A stretch of 64,000 nucleotides of DNA from Bacillus sp. 1780r2a1 (lineage in GTDB: Bacteria > Bacillota > Bacilli > Bacillales > Bacillaceae_H), in NCBI GenBank assembly GCA_024134725.1, contig CP099863.1:4089258-4153257 (forward strand). The letters are read 5' to 3'. Below the pieces are notes generated by a model. The model had not been told where the DNA came from and made no database searches. It saw nothing but the letters and a program-made list of their open reading frames with translations. The position numbers and the translations under genes are program-made. Below, piece by piece: positions 1 to 9,393 of the stretch. Every line of letters begins with the position of its first letter. Position 1 is the stretch's first letter.

Positions 1-311
1 AGCGTCGCTTTCTTTACGCTAGGATGTTTTAATACTTCACGGATTACGCCACCGTCTCCGCCGCCTACTACTAAAACATTTTCAGGATTTGGATGTGTAA
101 ATAGAGGCACGTGTGCCACCATTTCGTGATAAACAAACTCATCTTTTTGAGTTGTCATTACCATTCCATCAAGAACTAGCATGTTACCAAACTCTTCTGT
201 TTCAATCATATCTAGCTTTTGAAACTCAGTTTGTTCTGTATGTAAAGTGCGCTTAATTTTCGCCGTAATTCCGAAATTCTTCGTTTGTTTTTCAGTAAAC
301 CATAATTCCAT
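1..311 (-). CDS. speE: Spermidine synthase (N-terminal part; gene runs off the left edge)
   Basis: Only the first ~103 codons are in the window. The reverse strand starts at an ATG (309-311) preceded by a strong purine-rich ribosome binding site (AGAAGGGAAGAG). The protein begins [15 protein letters not shown] and contains [18 protein letters not shown], the aminopropyltransferase nucleotide-binding loop that binds decarboxylated S-adenosylmethionine. The enzyme transfers an aminopropyl group to putrescine to make spermidine in the cytoplasm. The divergent pbpG neighbour repeats the B. subtilis order. In that species speB follows speE, but that part lies outside the window. Confidence 0.95.
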   Translation of the reverse strand, partial: MELWFTEKQTKNFGITAKIKRTLHTEQTEFQKLDMIETEEFGNMLVLDGMVMTTQKDEFVYHEMVAHVPLFTHPNPENVLVVGGGDGGVIREVLKHPSVKKAT

Positions 312-679
312 TTAAACTCTTCCCTTCTGTTTTGAGAATTTAGCCTATGCATAGATTACCCTAACATAATTTATACAAACATGAAAAAAAGTATAGATGA
401 ATTTAAGTGAAAAGCAAAGGTTTTTTTTTAGACTTCTAGGTTTAAAAGAGCTTTTTCTTTTTCATACTAAACTATATATTCCTTTAAATTGCTATAACCT
501 CATTTTAAAAGCCTGTATTTACCTGAATTACCTGTATAAATCTACACATTAAAAAGGCTTAAATAAATGGATTTAGCTCACAAAAACCCTTCTTTAATAA
601 AAAGCACATATCAATCTGGGTACCCTTTAAAACGTAACTTTTTTAGAAACCAAAGGAGTTAACTCATGAGGTGATGACA
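312..679. other. Divergent intergenic region between speE and pbpG
   Basis: This AT-rich stretch of about 370 bases separates two divergent genes. I see no open reading frame with a credible ribosome binding site, no stable terminator hairpin and no RNA gene. It must hold the promoters of both genes. In B. subtilis pbpG is sporulation-specific, but I could not assign a convincing forespore-type promoter here by eye. Confidence 0.5.
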
Positions 680-2752
680 ATGGAAACTGTATTAATTGAA
701 CACTTTAAGAAAGCTAGACGTCTTTTTCGCATTCTACTTGTTCTTGCACTTCTATGTACTGTATGTATCGGGATTGCCTATATCAGTATATTTTTATACG
801 CCAAAATTGCCGGTCCACCTACGCTCACTGTCCCGCAAACCGCTATTTTCTATTCCAGCAACGGTAAAGTATTAGACGAATTACATAACGGTGAAAAACG
901 TTATTGGGTACCTCTAGAAAGCGTATCTGACAATATTAAAGAAGCCACATTAGCAGTTGAAGACAAGCGGTTTTATGATCATAATGGCTTTGATATTAAA
1001 CGGATTGGTGGAGCAATTGTTGCTGATATTAAAGCAATGAGTAAAGTACAAGGTGCTAGCACAATTACGCAGCAGTATGCACGAAATCTTTTTTTAGAAC
1101 ACGATAAAACATGGACAAGGAAATTCCAAGAGGCGCTTTATACTATTCGCCTGGAATTTAACTATGACAAGGATAAAATCTTTGAAGGTTATTTAAATAC
1201 TATTTACTATGGACACGGCGCCTATGGAGTTGAGGCTGCTTCAAAAACGTATTTTAATAAAAAAGCAAAGGAATTAACCCTAAGTGAAGCTAGTATGCTA
1301 GCCGGAATTCCAAAAGGGCCTACTTACTATTCTCCTCTTCTTCATGAAGAAAATGCAAAAGAGCGTCAGCGCATCATTTTAAACTTACTTGTTGACCAAG
1401 GAAAAATTTCGCAAAAAGATGCGGATAAAGCATTCGTAACACCTTTGGTATATGCCAAAAAAACACAAGATGAAGCAAATGTGAAGAAACAAGATGCGTC
1501 TTATTTCATGAGTGCAGCTTTATCGCAGTTAACAAACGAGCTAGGAATTACAGAGGCGATGATCCATTCAAACGGCTTGCGAATTTACACAACGCTTGAT
1601 AGTAGCGTACAAAAGAAAGCGGAAGAAGCAATGAATACCGTTATGAATAAAGCTTCTGATATTCAAACAGCATTTGTCGCAATGGATCCAAAAACAGGTG
1701 AAGTAAAGGCACTAATTGGCGGTAGAGATTACAAGGAAAGCCCATTTAACAGAGCAACTCAAGCTGTGCGCCAGCCTGGTTCTACAATGAAGCCATTTTT
1801 ATATTATGCTGCTTTAGCAGACGGCTTTACGGAATCTACCGCCATGCAAAGTGAAGAGACAACCTTTACCTTAAATGATGGAGTTTCAACATATAAACCA
1901 AGTAACTATAACAGCTATTATGCAAATAATCCGATTACACTAGCACAGGCCATTGCGCTATCAGACAACATTTATGCTGTTAAAACACATTTATTTATCG
2001 GGGAGCACCGATTGGTCGAAACAGCTAAATCATTAGGCATTTCGACTCCGCTGAAGCAGGTACCATCCCTAGCTCTTGGCACATCCCCTGTTCGCGTGAT
2101 TGATATGGTTAATGCATATGGCATCTTTGCAAACGGTGGTAACGAAATTTCACCAACATTCATTAAGCGAATTGAAACAGCTGATGGAGACATGGTGTAT
2201 GAAGCACCTCAAGAAAAAAAGAGAATTGTTGACAAGCGATTAGCATTTTTAACAACGCATTTGATGACAGGTATGTTCCAAAAGGAATTAAATGGATATA
2301 CAACAGTAACAGGAAAGCCAATTTTAAAATACTTGTCAAGAGATTATGCTGGTAAATCCGGTACTACATCGACGGATAGCTGGATGATTGGATACACCCC
2401 TCAGCTCGTATCAGGCGTTTGGGTAGGTTATGACCAAGGCAAACAAATTGAACGTGTCGAGGAAAAAGCTTATGCAAAAAAAATGTGGGCATTGTTTATG
2501 GAAGATGCACTTGAAGGAAAGAAAAAGCAAGGATTTAAAGCACCTAAAGGGTTAGTTAGCGTAAATATCAACCCTGAGACAGGTGATATTGCAACAAAAG
2601 CTTGTTCGAAGAAATATAAAGCATATTATTTAACAGGTACTCAACCGACTACGTATTGTCGAGATAAAGGCGCTTCTGAAGAGAAAAAACAAGCACCAAA
2701 GAAGAAGGAAGAAGCGGATGGATTTTTTCATCGTCTGCGCGATTGGTTTTAA
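680..2752 (+). CDS. pbpG: Class A penicillin-binding protein, PBP2d-like
   Basis: Bifunctional peptidoglycan synthase of about 690 aa, close to the length of B. subtilis PbpG. The ATG at 680 is preferred over GTG 671 because GAGGTGAT (668-675) is placed ideally for it. In order: a short cytoplasmic tail, one membrane anchor (about residues 17-42), a GT51 glycosyltransferase domain with the catalytic glutamate in EDKRFYDH, and a transpeptidase domain with the serine motif STMK (near residue 368), SDN and KSGTT. The tail is Lys/Glu-rich. In B. subtilis PbpG works with PbpF in spore germ-cell-wall synthesis. It is monocistronic and ends in a strong terminator shared with convergent ywhD. Confidence 0.93.
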   Translation: METVLIEHFKKARRLFRILLVLALLCTVCIGIAYISIFLYAKIAGPPTLTVPQTAIFYSSNGKVLDELHNGEKRYWVPLESVSDNIKEATLAVEDKRFYDHNGFDIKRIGGAIVADIKAMSKVQGASTITQQYARNLFLEHDKTWTRKFQEALYTIRLEFNYDKDKIFEGYLNTIYYGHGAYGVEAASKTYFNKKAKELTLSEASMLAGIPKGPTYYSPLLHEENAKERQRIILNLLVDQGKISQKDADKAFVTPLVYAKKTQDEANVKKQDASYFMSAALSQLTNELGITEAMIHSNGLRIYTTLDSSVQKKAEEAMNTVMNKASDIQTAFVAMDPKTGEVKALIGGRDYKESPFNRATQAVRQPGSTMKPFLYYAALADGFTESTAMQSEETTFTLNDGVSTYKPSNYNSYYANNPITLAQAIALSDNIYAVKTHLFIGEHRLVETAKSLGISTPLKQVPSLALGTSPVRVIDMVNAYGIFANGGNEISPTFIKRIETADGDMVYEAPQEKKRIVDKRLAFLTTHLMTGMFQKELNGYTTVTGKPILKYLSRDYAGKSGTTSTDSWMIGYTPQLVSGVWVGYDQGKQIERVEEKAYAKKMWALFMEDALEGKKKQGFKAPKGLVSVNINPETGDIATKACSKKYKAYYLTGTQPTTYCRDKGASEEKKQAPKKKEEADGFFHRLRDWF

Positions 2753-2786
2753 AAAAGGCCCTTGGCATAATGCCAAGGGCCTTTTT
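2753..2786. terminator. Bidirectional terminator between pbpG and ywhD
   Basis: A near-perfect inverted repeat (AAGGCCCTTGGCAT / ATGCCAAGGGCCTT) with a one-base loop is flanked by A and T runs. It can therefore stop transcription from both convergent genes. Confidence 0.9.
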
Positions 2787-2787
2787 C

Positions 2788-3297
2788 TCATGATAAAGCT
2801 TCTTTTAATTCGTCACTAGAACGTTCCCAAATTTCCTTATCATGAGCAGATAGAAAATCTTTTAAGATTGTTTTTGACTTACTATCCATTTCGTCTACCA
2901 TAATACGGCGCTTCATAGATTTATCCATTTTATTCACATGCTCTGGAAGCGACTTGTATCCACGACGAATCTCACGATCTACAGTCATTTCACATGCCGT
3001 TACGCCAGCATAATAAGGGCCTGCTGGATTACGATCAATTGTCACCCAAACAAGCCAATAGAGCTTGCCGTTAGGAACTTCGTCTTTGTTTGGTAAAAAC
3101 TTAATTCCTTTTTCAACCACGCTCCTTGCATGCATCGCACCGATATCAACAAAAGCTTCTTCGTCTGATGGACACACAAAAACCGGTGAAATGTTCTCTA
3201 AGCTTAGTGCTCCAACCCCAAAACCTCCATGTCCATCTGTTGAATCATTCTTAATAATATTAAATCCAATATTTTTCTTTTTTTTCGGTTGATCCAT
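2788..3297 (-). CDS. ywhD: YwhD family protein of unknown function
   Basis: A 169-aa protein beginning MDQPKKKKNIGFNIIKND, with the ribosome binding site AAGGAGCG upstream. It has no signal peptide or membrane segment. It is recognised from its sequence and its position between pbpG and ywhC, as in B. subtilis. It lies 18 bases downstream of ywhC on the same strand, so the two are probably cotranscribed. No biochemical function is known to me, and none can be read from motifs here. Confidence 0.88.
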   Translation of the reverse strand: MDQPKKKKNIGFNIIKNDSTDGHGGFGVGALSLENISPVFVCPSDEEAFVDIGAMHARSVVEKGIKFLPNKDEVPNGKLYWLVWVTIDRNPAGPYYAGVTACEMTVDREIRRGYKSLPEHVNKMDKSMKRRIMVDEMDSKSKTILKDFLSAHDKEIWERSSDELKEALS

Positions 3298-3315
3298 TGT
3301 TAAAACGCTCCTTAC

Positions 3316-3963
3316 TTAAGTTAATAACGGTCCCAGAAGTTGCTGAAACAGCTCAACAAAAAATGGGATCCCAATGTCATATATAGGGGCAATAATATAG
3401 CGGTCAAGCGGTGTAATAATTAACACTAAAAATAACAAGATTCCCCACGACTCATACTGCGTCATTTTTGCGCGCACTGTGTTTGGAACAAGATCTTCTA
3501 TGATACGATAGCCATCAAGCGGCGGAAATGGCAGCAGATTAAATAAAAATAAAACAAGATTAATCGTGATAAACAGATTAAAAAATGTATATATTGGCTC
3601 TGTATCTAAGCCAAAGCGCAGCACCAAAAACCAACCAAGAACCCCTAAAAATGCAAGCAATAGGTTACTAAGCGGCCCTGCAATTGAAACTAATACACCA
3701 GCTAGACGCGGATTCTTGAAGAAAAAACGATTAACAGGTACAGGTTTAGCCCAGCCAAACCCCACGACAAGTAGAAGAATTGTTCCTAGCGGATCTAAAT
3801 GTGAAAGAGGCGATAGCGTCAACCGCCCTTGTTTCTTTGCCGTCTCGTCTCCAAACTTGTATGCAACAAAAGCATGCGCAAATTCATGTAGCGTAAATGC
3901 GATAATTAGCGTAATAGCAACGTACGGAATATATTCAAGCGGAAAAGCTAAAAATTGATTCAC
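3316..3963 (-). CDS. ywhC: Site-2-protease family (M50) membrane metalloprotease YwhC
   Basis: A polytopic membrane protein of 215 aa. The zinc-binding motif HEFAH is at residues 26-30 inside the first membrane segment. The second conserved motif of the family, NLLPFPPLDGY, comes later and supplies the third metal ligand. This is the short S2P subgroup without a PDZ domain, similar to B. subtilis YwhC. It starts at a GTG behind AGGAGAG. Such proteases cut substrates within the membrane, but the target is unknown. It is followed by ywhD, probably in one operon. Confidence 0.88.
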   Translation of the reverse strand: MNQFLAFPLEYIPYVAITLIIAFTLHEFAHAFVAYKFGDETAKKQGRLTLSPLSHLDPLGTILLLVVGFGWAKPVPVNRFFFKNPRLAGVLVSIAGPLSNLLLAFLGVLGWFLVLRFGLDTEPIYTFFNLFITINLVLFLFNLLPFPPLDGYRIIEDLVPNTVRAKMTQYESWGILLFLVLIITPLDRYIIAPIYDIGIPFFVELFQQLLGPLLT

Positions 3964-4109
3964 TCGCTCTCTCCTTTATAATCATTCTGAATTATAATAA
4001 TACATCGAGTATACTATAATTTAATTATTTCATCATTAGATGAGGGTGTATTTTTCAATGTAAAAGGACTACACTGAAGAAGACACTGAAGAAAAGGAGT
4101 GAAATTATT

Positions 4110-4295
4110 ATGCCATATGTAACGGTAAAAATGCTTGAAGGTCGCACTGAAGATCAAAAAAGAGCTCTTGTTGAGAAAGTAACCGCTGCTGTATCTGAAA
4201 CAACAGGTGCCCCTTCTGAGAAAATCGCGGTTTTTATTGAAGAAATGTCAAAAAACCACTATGCAGTAAACGGTAAACGCTTAAGCGATCAATAA
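4110..4295 (+). CDS. ywhB: 4-oxalocrotonate tautomerase family protein YwhB
   Basis: A 61-aa protein of exactly the size of the 4-oxalocrotonate tautomerase family. It begins MPYVTVKMLEGRT. Pro2 becomes the N-terminal catalytic base after methionine removal, and a conserved Arg follows near position 12. A good AAGGAGTG site precedes the ATG. B. subtilis YwhB is a promiscuous tautomerase acting on phenylpyruvate-type substrates in vitro; its physiological role is unclear. It is monocistronic and ends at a terminator shared with ywgA. Confidence 0.9.
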   Translation: MPYVTVKMLEGRTEDQKRALVEKVTAAVSETTGAPSEKIAVFIEEMSKNHYAVNGKRLSDQ

Positions 4296-4320
4296 GATAC
4301 ATATCGTTTATTCATTGAAC

Positions 4321-4352
4321 AAAGCCCTCTGAACCGATGCAGAGGGCTTTTT
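4321..4352. terminator. Bidirectional terminator between ywhB and ywgA
   Basis: Stem AAAGCCCTCTG / CAGAGGGCTTT with a loop of about nine bases, followed by a T run. A matching A run on the left makes it usable in both directions. Confidence 0.9.
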
Positions 4353-4353
4353 A

Positions 4354-4869
4354 TTAATGAACACGGTCAAACGTCACCGCTTTTAGATTTTCAATATATG
4401 CATATGCTTGTTCAATGTCTTCTTCTGTATAGTTCTGTTTACTCTTTAACGTAAACACTTTTTCACTCACTTCTTCTTTCGATAATCCATCAAAGTATAA
4501 AATTGTTGAGACAAGCTCTAAAAACTTTGAAGACTGGTTGTTCATATCCGTCATGACTTCCTGTAAATGGGGTAACTCTAGCTCATAATGGCTTAGAAAC
4601 TCATTTCCAGCCTGAGTTAGTGCGTATCGGTACTGCATATAGCCCCCCTTATTTTCTTTTAATTCCTGCAAAAAGCCTAGATTACACAATTCTTCTACTC
4701 GAAGGGTAAGTTCCTCTGAATACGGACCAAAAAAATGGAAATTATAGCGCTCATAAAAAGGAAACTCTAGCTTTTTTCCAATAAAAATCATTTTTTGGAG
4801 CTTTTTTCTCCCTACAATTTCTCCCGCTGCTGAGAACACTTTAATAATCTTTGCGTGATCATTTAACAC
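4354..4869 (-). CDS. ywgA: YwgA family protein of unknown function
   Basis: A 171-aa soluble protein that starts at a GTG (MLNDHAKIIKVFSAAGEIVG) and is placed 28 bases after ywfO on the same strand. The N-terminal half (KKLQKMIFIGKKLEFPF, YNFHFFGPYSEEL) looks like a winged-helix-type fold of the kind often seen in antitoxin-like proteins, but that is inference. It is recognised by similarity to B. subtilis YwgA and by the conserved ywfO neighbour. Function is unknown. Coupling to ywfO hints at a role linked to nucleotide hydrolysis. Confidence 0.85.
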   Translation of the reverse strand: MLNDHAKIIKVFSAAGEIVGRKKLQKMIFIGKKLEFPFYERYNFHFFGPYSEELTLRVEELCNLGFLQELKENKGGYMQYRYALTQAGNEFLSHYELELPHLQEVMTDMNNQSSKFLELVSTILYFDGLSKEEVSEKVFTLKSKQNYTEEDIEQAYAYIENLKAVTFDRVH

Positions 4870-4897
4870 AGCCCTTCAACTCCTATACTATTTAACT

Positions 4898-6199
4898 CTA
4901 ATTACTTTTTAATAGCTGTAAAATTTGGTCTTTCACTTTTCTTTTTGACGATAACTGATCGATTAGATCTTGTGGAAAATAAAGTTTATGATCCGTTCGT
5001 TTCTTCCCTGAAATGGACTCAACAATTTCAGACTGTCGCGATAGCTCTCTTACTTCACCGTTTGGCATCAACAAATGGATTGGCAAGCGCTCCTCTTCTT
5101 CACCTGGACGATAAAAGTCGTACGGTAAGTCACTGGATGAATCAACAACTAAATAATAATCAGGATCAATTCCAGCTTTTTTAAATAATGTTGTTAGCTC
5201 CATCCACATTTTCATTTGGAGGTTTGGATTGAACTCGATATATTTAAAAAGGTTACGGTTCATAAATCTACGACATAAATCTGCTAAAATATTATCTTCT
5301 TCATCTTGCCAAGCCTGAAAATAAAACATGACAACAGACTCGTCCAACCTTAAGTACTCTTCTAGTGATATTTCATCTTTAAAAATCGAATAAAAATGAA
5401 CAGGCGGCTGGCGAAACTCATAGGATTTTTGATGAAGCTCTTTCGCACGATGTAGAATTTTAGTTAAGATGACTTCCGCACTGCGCGTTACAGGATGAAA
5501 ATAAATTTGCCAATACATTTGATAACGACTCATGATGTAATCCTCAACTGCATGCATACCGCTATGCTTAATGACAGCTTGCTCTTCTTGTGGCCGCATT
5601 ACGCGCAGAATACGCTCCATATCAAAGTGTCCATAGCTTACCCCTGTATAATAAGCATCACGCTGTAAATAATCCATTCGGTCGGCATCAATTTGGCTTG
5701 AAATCAAGCTCACCACCAACTTATTTTTGTACGTTTTCGCAATCACTTCTGCTACCTTTTTTGGAAAATCTGCTCCCGCTTTTTTCAATACACGATTTAC
5801 TTCTGTATTTCCCAAAATAATTGCTTGAGTAAACTCTTCATGGTCCAGGTGAAATACCTTTTCAAAAGAATGAGAGAATGGACCATGTCCTAAATCGTGT
5901 AAAAGTGCCGCACATAAGCAAAGAAGCCTTTCATCGTCGTCCCATTCTGGGCGGTTTCGAAATACGTCATCAATAATTCGACGCACAATCTCATATACAC
6001 CTAAAGAATGATTAAAACGACTATGTTCAGCACCGTGAAACGTTAAATAGGTTGTTCCTAGCTGACGAATTCGACGTAAACGCTGAAATTCAGATGTACC
6101 GATGAGCTCCCAGATTAATCGGTCTCGTACGTGGATATAGCGATGAACAGGGTCTTTAAATACTTTTTCTTCACTAAGTTTTTCATTTAGATATGCCAT
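4898..6199 (-). CDS. ywfO: HD-domain (d)NTP triphosphohydrolase-like protein YwfO
   Basis: A 433-aa cytoplasmic protein of the dGTPase/SAMHD1-like HD family. The metal-binding HD signature is visible as H64 (FNHSLG) and H101-D102 (LLHDLGHGPFSHSF), with a further Asp in SQIDADRMDYL. The length matches B. subtilis YwfO. Enzymes of this group hydrolyse (d)NTPs to the nucleoside and triphosphate; the substrate of this one is not evident from sequence. It heads a two-gene transcript with ywgA. Confidence 0.88.
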   Translation of the reverse strand: MAYLNEKLSEEKVFKDPVHRYIHVRDRLIWELIGTSEFQRLRRIRQLGTTYLTFHGAEHSRFNHSLGVYEIVRRIIDDVFRNRPEWDDDERLLCLCAALLHDLGHGPFSHSFEKVFHLDHEEFTQAIILGNTEVNRVLKKAGADFPKKVAEVIAKTYKNKLVVSLISSQIDADRMDYLQRDAYYTGVSYGHFDMERILRVMRPQEEQAVIKHSGMHAVEDYIMSRYQMYWQIYFHPVTRSAEVILTKILHRAKELHQKSYEFRQPPVHFYSIFKDEISLEEYLRLDESVVMFYFQAWQDEEDNILADLCRRFMNRNLFKYIEFNPNLQMKMWMELTTLFKKAGIDPDYYLVVDSSSDLPYDFYRPGEEEERLPIHLLMPNGEVRELSRQSEIVESISGKKRTDHKLYFPQDLIDQLSSKRKVKDQILQLLKSN

Positions 6200-6274
6200 T
6201 TACATACCTCTCTATCTTGACGTTGTTAGTATGTCTTCTTCGACAAGGTGTTTAAAAATTCCTAGTCAGAATAA

Positions 6275-6308
6275 AAAATCACCTTTTGCTTAGGACAAAG
6301 GTGATTTT
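6275..6308 (-). terminator. Terminator downstream of the DUF1450 gene
   Basis: A perfect 12-bp stem (AAAATCACCTTT / AAAGGTGATTTT) with a ten-base loop. On the minus strand it is followed by a T run. It separates the small DUF1450 gene from ywfO. Confidence 0.85.
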
Positions 6309-6311
6309 ATT

Positions 6312-6536
6312 TTATTTGTTTAGTTTTTTCTCAATTTTTTCAATTAGCTCGTCCTCTGTTGGCGCAGCTACAGGGCGGTTATTTACAAATGCGAATGACT
6401 TTTTACGTCCTGGACCACAGTATGATTGACAGCCCACTTTTACATCTGCACATGCATCTATTTTTTGAAGTCGAGGTAACAATGTCTTCACATTTGTTGC
6501 CTGACAATCATCACAAATTCTAAATTCATTTGTCAT
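6312..6536 (-). CDS. Small DUF1450 (YuzB-like) cysteine-containing protein
   Basis: A 74-aa soluble protein. It has a CDDCQ motif near residues 8-12, then [15 protein letters not shown] and a conserved FAFVNNRPV segment. This is the thioredoxin-like DUF1450/YuzB pattern found in Bacillus. The paired cysteines suggest a redox or metal-binding role, but I know of no demonstrated function. It is monocistronic with its own terminator and divergent from rsfA. Confidence 0.75.
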   Translation of the reverse strand: MTNEFRICDDCQATNVKTLLPRLQKIDACADVKVGCQSYCGPGRKKSFAFVNNRPVAAPTEDELIEKIEKKLNK

Positions 6537-6705
6537 GCTGACACAATCCTTTCAAAAGTGCTTACACATATCTTTTTTGCCTAAAGGGTATTTTACCGCT
6601 ATTTGCATAGGAGTGCAAGTTTCGAAAAGTGCCAAAATCTATCATACTTCTAGAAAAAATAGTATAACTCTACGCTAATCCGTACATACTAAATACTACA
6701 AAACA

Positions 6706-6717
6706 TGGTAGCTACCA
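6706..6717. promoter_or_regulatory. 12-bp perfect palindrome upstream of rsfA
   Basis: TGGTAGCTACCA is perfectly symmetrical and ends 27 bases before the rsfA start codon. The position suits an operator, possibly for autoregulation by RsfA. This is inference from position and symmetry only. Confidence 0.35.
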
Positions 6718-6744
6718 ATCATATAAAAATGAGGAGTGAAATAC

Positions 6745-7410
6745 GTGAAAGATAGACAAGATGCGTGGACAGAAGAAAATGATTTACTTTTAGCAGAAAC
6801 GGTTTTAAGACATGTAAGAGAAGGAAGTACCCAATTAAACGCGTTTGAAGAAGTTGGAGATGAACTAAATCGTACGTCTGCGGCTTGCGGATTTCGCTGG
6901 AATGCCGTGGTAAGACATCAATATGAAAAAGCGCTCCAGCTCGCGAAAAAACAGCGTAAGCAACGCATGCGTGCCCTTGGACAAGAACAAGGCAAGAAAA
7001 AGCTTTTATATACACCACCTACACCAACTATAGAACACGTTACAGAGGAAGTGTACGAGGCAATCCCAGTCTCTGCTCCCACTATAACAGCCAGTAATGA
7101 TAGTTTATCGATTGACTTAGTCATACGCTATTTAGAAACATTTAGAGGCCAAACTGGAAACATGCAGGCAATTCAACATGAGAATTCTCGTTTACGTAAA
7201 GAAAACGATGACTTACACCGCAAAATTCAAGATCTTGAAAAGCAAGTAACGCAGCTTGAAGCAAATGCTACTACTATTCAAGAAGACTATGAAACATTAA
7301 TGCAAATCATGAACCGTGCCCGCAAGCTGGTTTTATTTGATGAAGAAGACCGATCAGCTACTTCGTTTAAAATGGACCGTAACGGAAATTTAGAAAAGTT
7401 AGCTGAATAA
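6745..7410 (+). CDS. rsfA: Prespore-specific transcription regulator RsfA
   Basis: A protein of about 221 aa. GTG 6745 is chosen because GAGGAG (6731-6736) sits eight bases upstream; an upstream GTG at 6736 overlaps that site. The N-terminal region ([20 protein letters not shown] ... [10 protein letters not shown]) is the Myb/SANT-like helix-turn-helix of the RsfA family. The C-terminal half holds a coiled coil (about residues 150-195, rich in E/L/Q). In B. subtilis RsfA is made in the forespore and adjusts expression of sigma-F genes. The gene is monocistronic and ends at a hairpin at 7418-7447. Confidence 0.9.
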   Translation: MKDRQDAWTEENDLLLAETVLRHVREGSTQLNAFEEVGDELNRTSAACGFRWNAVVRHQYEKALQLAKKQRKQRMRALGQEQGKKKLLYTPPTPTIEHVTEEVYEAIPVSAPTITASNDSLSIDLVIRYLETFRGQTGNMQAIQHENSRLRKENDDLHRKIQDLEKQVTQLEANATTIQEDYETLMQIMNRARKLVLFDEEDRSATSFKMDRNGNLEKLAE

Positions 7411-7417
7411 TGCATCC

Positions 7418-7447
7418 AAAGGTGGCATCCTTATGCCTCCTTTTTTA
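7418..7447 (+). terminator. rsfA terminator
   Basis: Stem AAAGGTGGCAT / ATGCCTCCTTT with one internal mismatch, followed by a T run. Confidence 0.8.
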
Positions 7448-7531
7448 TTGGAATTAACTTACGCCTTGTCATACTCTGATTCTTAAATATGCTATAATAT
7501 GTTCGTTTACTTCATAAAGGAGTTATGGAAC

Positions 7532-8386
7532 ATGTCTATATATAAATCAAATCTTTTACAACAGCCAAAATGGCGCATCATTGATCAATCAAGCTTAGGT
7601 CCAGAATTTGATGCAAAGCAATCTTTCGCGATAGATGATACTCTTTGTACAAGTGTTGGAAAGGACGAGTCTCCCGCGACAGTTCGCTCTTGGGTGCATC
7701 ACGATACAATTGTTCTTGGTATTCAAGACACAAAGCTTCCACGTTTAGCTGAAGGTATTCGCTATTTGCAAGAACAAGGCTATAAACCAATTGTTCGGAA
7801 TTCTGGAGGACTAGCCGTCGTACTTGATGAAGGTGTTCTAAATATTTCACTTATCTTTCCGGATGCAGAAAAAGGCATTGATATAGACCGAGGATATGAT
7901 GCGATGTTTGATTTAATTAAAGCAATGTTTGCTGGCTATACAACTGACATTGAAGCAAGAGAAATTGTCGGTTCATACTGTCCAGGAAGCTACGACTTAA
8001 GCATCGGTGGTCAAAAATTTGCAGGTATCTCACAGCGCCGTGTACGAGGTGGAGTTGCTGTACAGATTTATCTCTGCGTATCAGGTGATGGAGCCAAAAG
8101 AGCTAGTGTTATTAAAGAATTTTACCAAAGAGGCCTAGCAAATACTGAGACAAAGTTTACATATCCAACGATTGTTCCAGAGACAATGGCCTCTCTTTCA
8201 CAGCTGTTAAACGTTGAGCTAACGGTAAGCGATGTAATGATGCTAACGTTTCAAACATTACAATCCACCGGAGCTTCCTTAGAGATGGTTCCCCTACAAG
8301 CAGCAGAACTTGAATTGTTTGACACACAGCTACAACGAATGTATGACCGAAACGAAAAAGCGTTAGGGGCTTTTCTAAACGCATAA
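7532..8386 (+). CDS. lipL: Octanoyl-[GcvH]:protein N-octanoyltransferase
   Basis: A 284-aa enzyme of the LplA/LipB fold, formerly YwfL. The ATG at 7532 follows AAAGGAG at 7517-7523; upstream in-frame codons lack a site. The catalytic cysteine is C150 in [12 protein letters not shown], the position known in B. subtilis LipL. Also visible are the ligand-binding [16 protein letters not shown] segment and the conserved lysine in [12 protein letters not shown]. LipL moves octanoate from the glycine-cleavage H protein to E2 subunits during lipoate assembly. The gene is monocistronic and convergent with pta. Confidence 0.93.
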   Translation: MSIYKSNLLQQPKWRIIDQSSLGPEFDAKQSFAIDDTLCTSVGKDESPATVRSWVHHDTIVLGIQDTKLPRLAEGIRYLQEQGYKPIVRNSGGLAVVLDEGVLNISLIFPDAEKGIDIDRGYDAMFDLIKAMFAGYTTDIEAREIVGSYCPGSYDLSIGGQKFAGISQRRVRGGVAVQIYLCVSGDGAKRASVIKEFYQRGLANTETKFTYPTIVPETMASLSQLLNVELTVSDVMMLTFQTLQSTGASLEMVPLQAAELELFDTQLQRMYDRNEKALGAFLNA

Positions 8387-8416
8387 AAAAAACGCCGTTA
8401 AATGGCGTTTTTTTTA
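8386..8416. terminator. Bidirectional terminator between lipL and pta
   Basis: AAAAAAACGCC / GGCGTTTTTTT with a seven-base loop. A and T runs on either side allow termination from both convergent genes. Confidence 0.88.
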
Positions 8417-8421
8417 TGCGT

Positions 8422-9393
8422 TTACAGTGCTTGAGCAGCTGTAATTAAAGCTAATTTGTATACATCCTCTTCGTTACAACCACGTGAAAGGTCGTTAACC
8501 GGCTTGTTTAAACCTTGAAGAATTGGGCCAACTGCTTCGAAATTACCTAAGCGTTGAGCGATCTTGTATCCAATATTACCAGCTTCAAGACTTGGGAATA
8601 CAAATACATTTGCATCACCTTTAATATCTGAACCCGGTGCTTTCTTTTCAGCAACAGATGGTACAAATGCTGCGTCAAACTGGAATTCACCGTCTAAAGT
8701 TAGGTTTGGTGCCATCTCTTTTGCAATTTTAACAGCATCTGCTACTTTTTCAGTTTCTGGTGATTTAGCTGATCCTTTTGTTGAGAAACTAAGCATTGCA
8801 ACACGTGGATCTACGTCAAACATGTTAGCTGTGCGTGCACTTTCGATTGCAATTTCAGCTAAATCTTGGCTATTTGGAGCAATATTAATTGCACAATCAG
8901 CAAATACGTACTTCTCGTCACCACGAACCATGATGAATACGCCTGATGTTTTTGTTACGCCTTCTCTTGTTTTAATAATTTGTAGCGCTGGACGCACTGT
9001 ATCAGCTGTTGAATGTGCAGCTCCGCTTACAAGGCCATCTGCTTTGCCCATATGAACAAGCATTGTACCAAAGTAATTTTCGTCTAATAAAATTTTACGC
9101 GCTGCTTCTTCAGTCGCTTTTCCTTTACGACGCTCTACAAATGCAGCTACCATTTCATCAAATCCATCATAATTATGAGGATCAAAGATTTGCACTCCAT
9201 CTAAAATTACGTTCAAGCTTTTTGCTTTAGCCTGTACTTCTTCTTCGTTTCCAATAACGATTGGCGTTACAACTTTATCTGCAGCTAAACGAGCTACCGC
9301 TCCAAGGATACGCTCATCTAAACCTTCTGGAAATACGATTGATACATTGCTTGCAGATACCTTTTCTTTTAAACCAGTAAATAAATTGCTCAA
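8422..9393 (-). CDS. pta: Phosphate acetyltransferase
   Basis: A 323-aa single-domain phosphotransacetylase, the short Gram-positive form. Family motifs include IVFPEGLDERILGAV at the N-terminus, LVSGAAHSTADTVRPALQ, and GSDIKGDANVFVFPSLEAGN near the C-terminus. It converts acetyl-CoA and phosphate to acetyl phosphate in overflow metabolism. In B. subtilis pta is activated by CcpA through a cre site, but I did not find a convincing cre in the region upstream of this gene. It is divergent from hemQ. Confidence 0.96.
   Translation of the reverse strand: MSNLFTGLKEKVSASNVSIVFPEGLDERILGAVARLAADKVVTPIVIGNEEEVQAKAKSLNVILDGVQIFDPHNYDGFDEMVAAFVERRKGKATEEAARKILLDENYFGTMLVHMGKADGLVSGAAHSTADTVRPALQIIKTREGVTKTSGVFIMVRGDEKYVFADCAINIAPNSQDLAEIAIESARTANMFDVDPRVAMLSFSTKGSAKSPETEKVADAVKIAKEMAPNLTLDGEFQFDAAFVPSVAEKKAPGSDIKGDANVFVFPSLEAGNIGYKIAQRLGNFEAVGPILQGLNKPVNDLSRGCNEEDVYKLALITAAQAL

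Noticed and set aside
8564-9230. Long open frames on the plus strand opposite pta
   Set aside because: They are shadows of the strongly coding pta sequence and lack ribosome binding sites.
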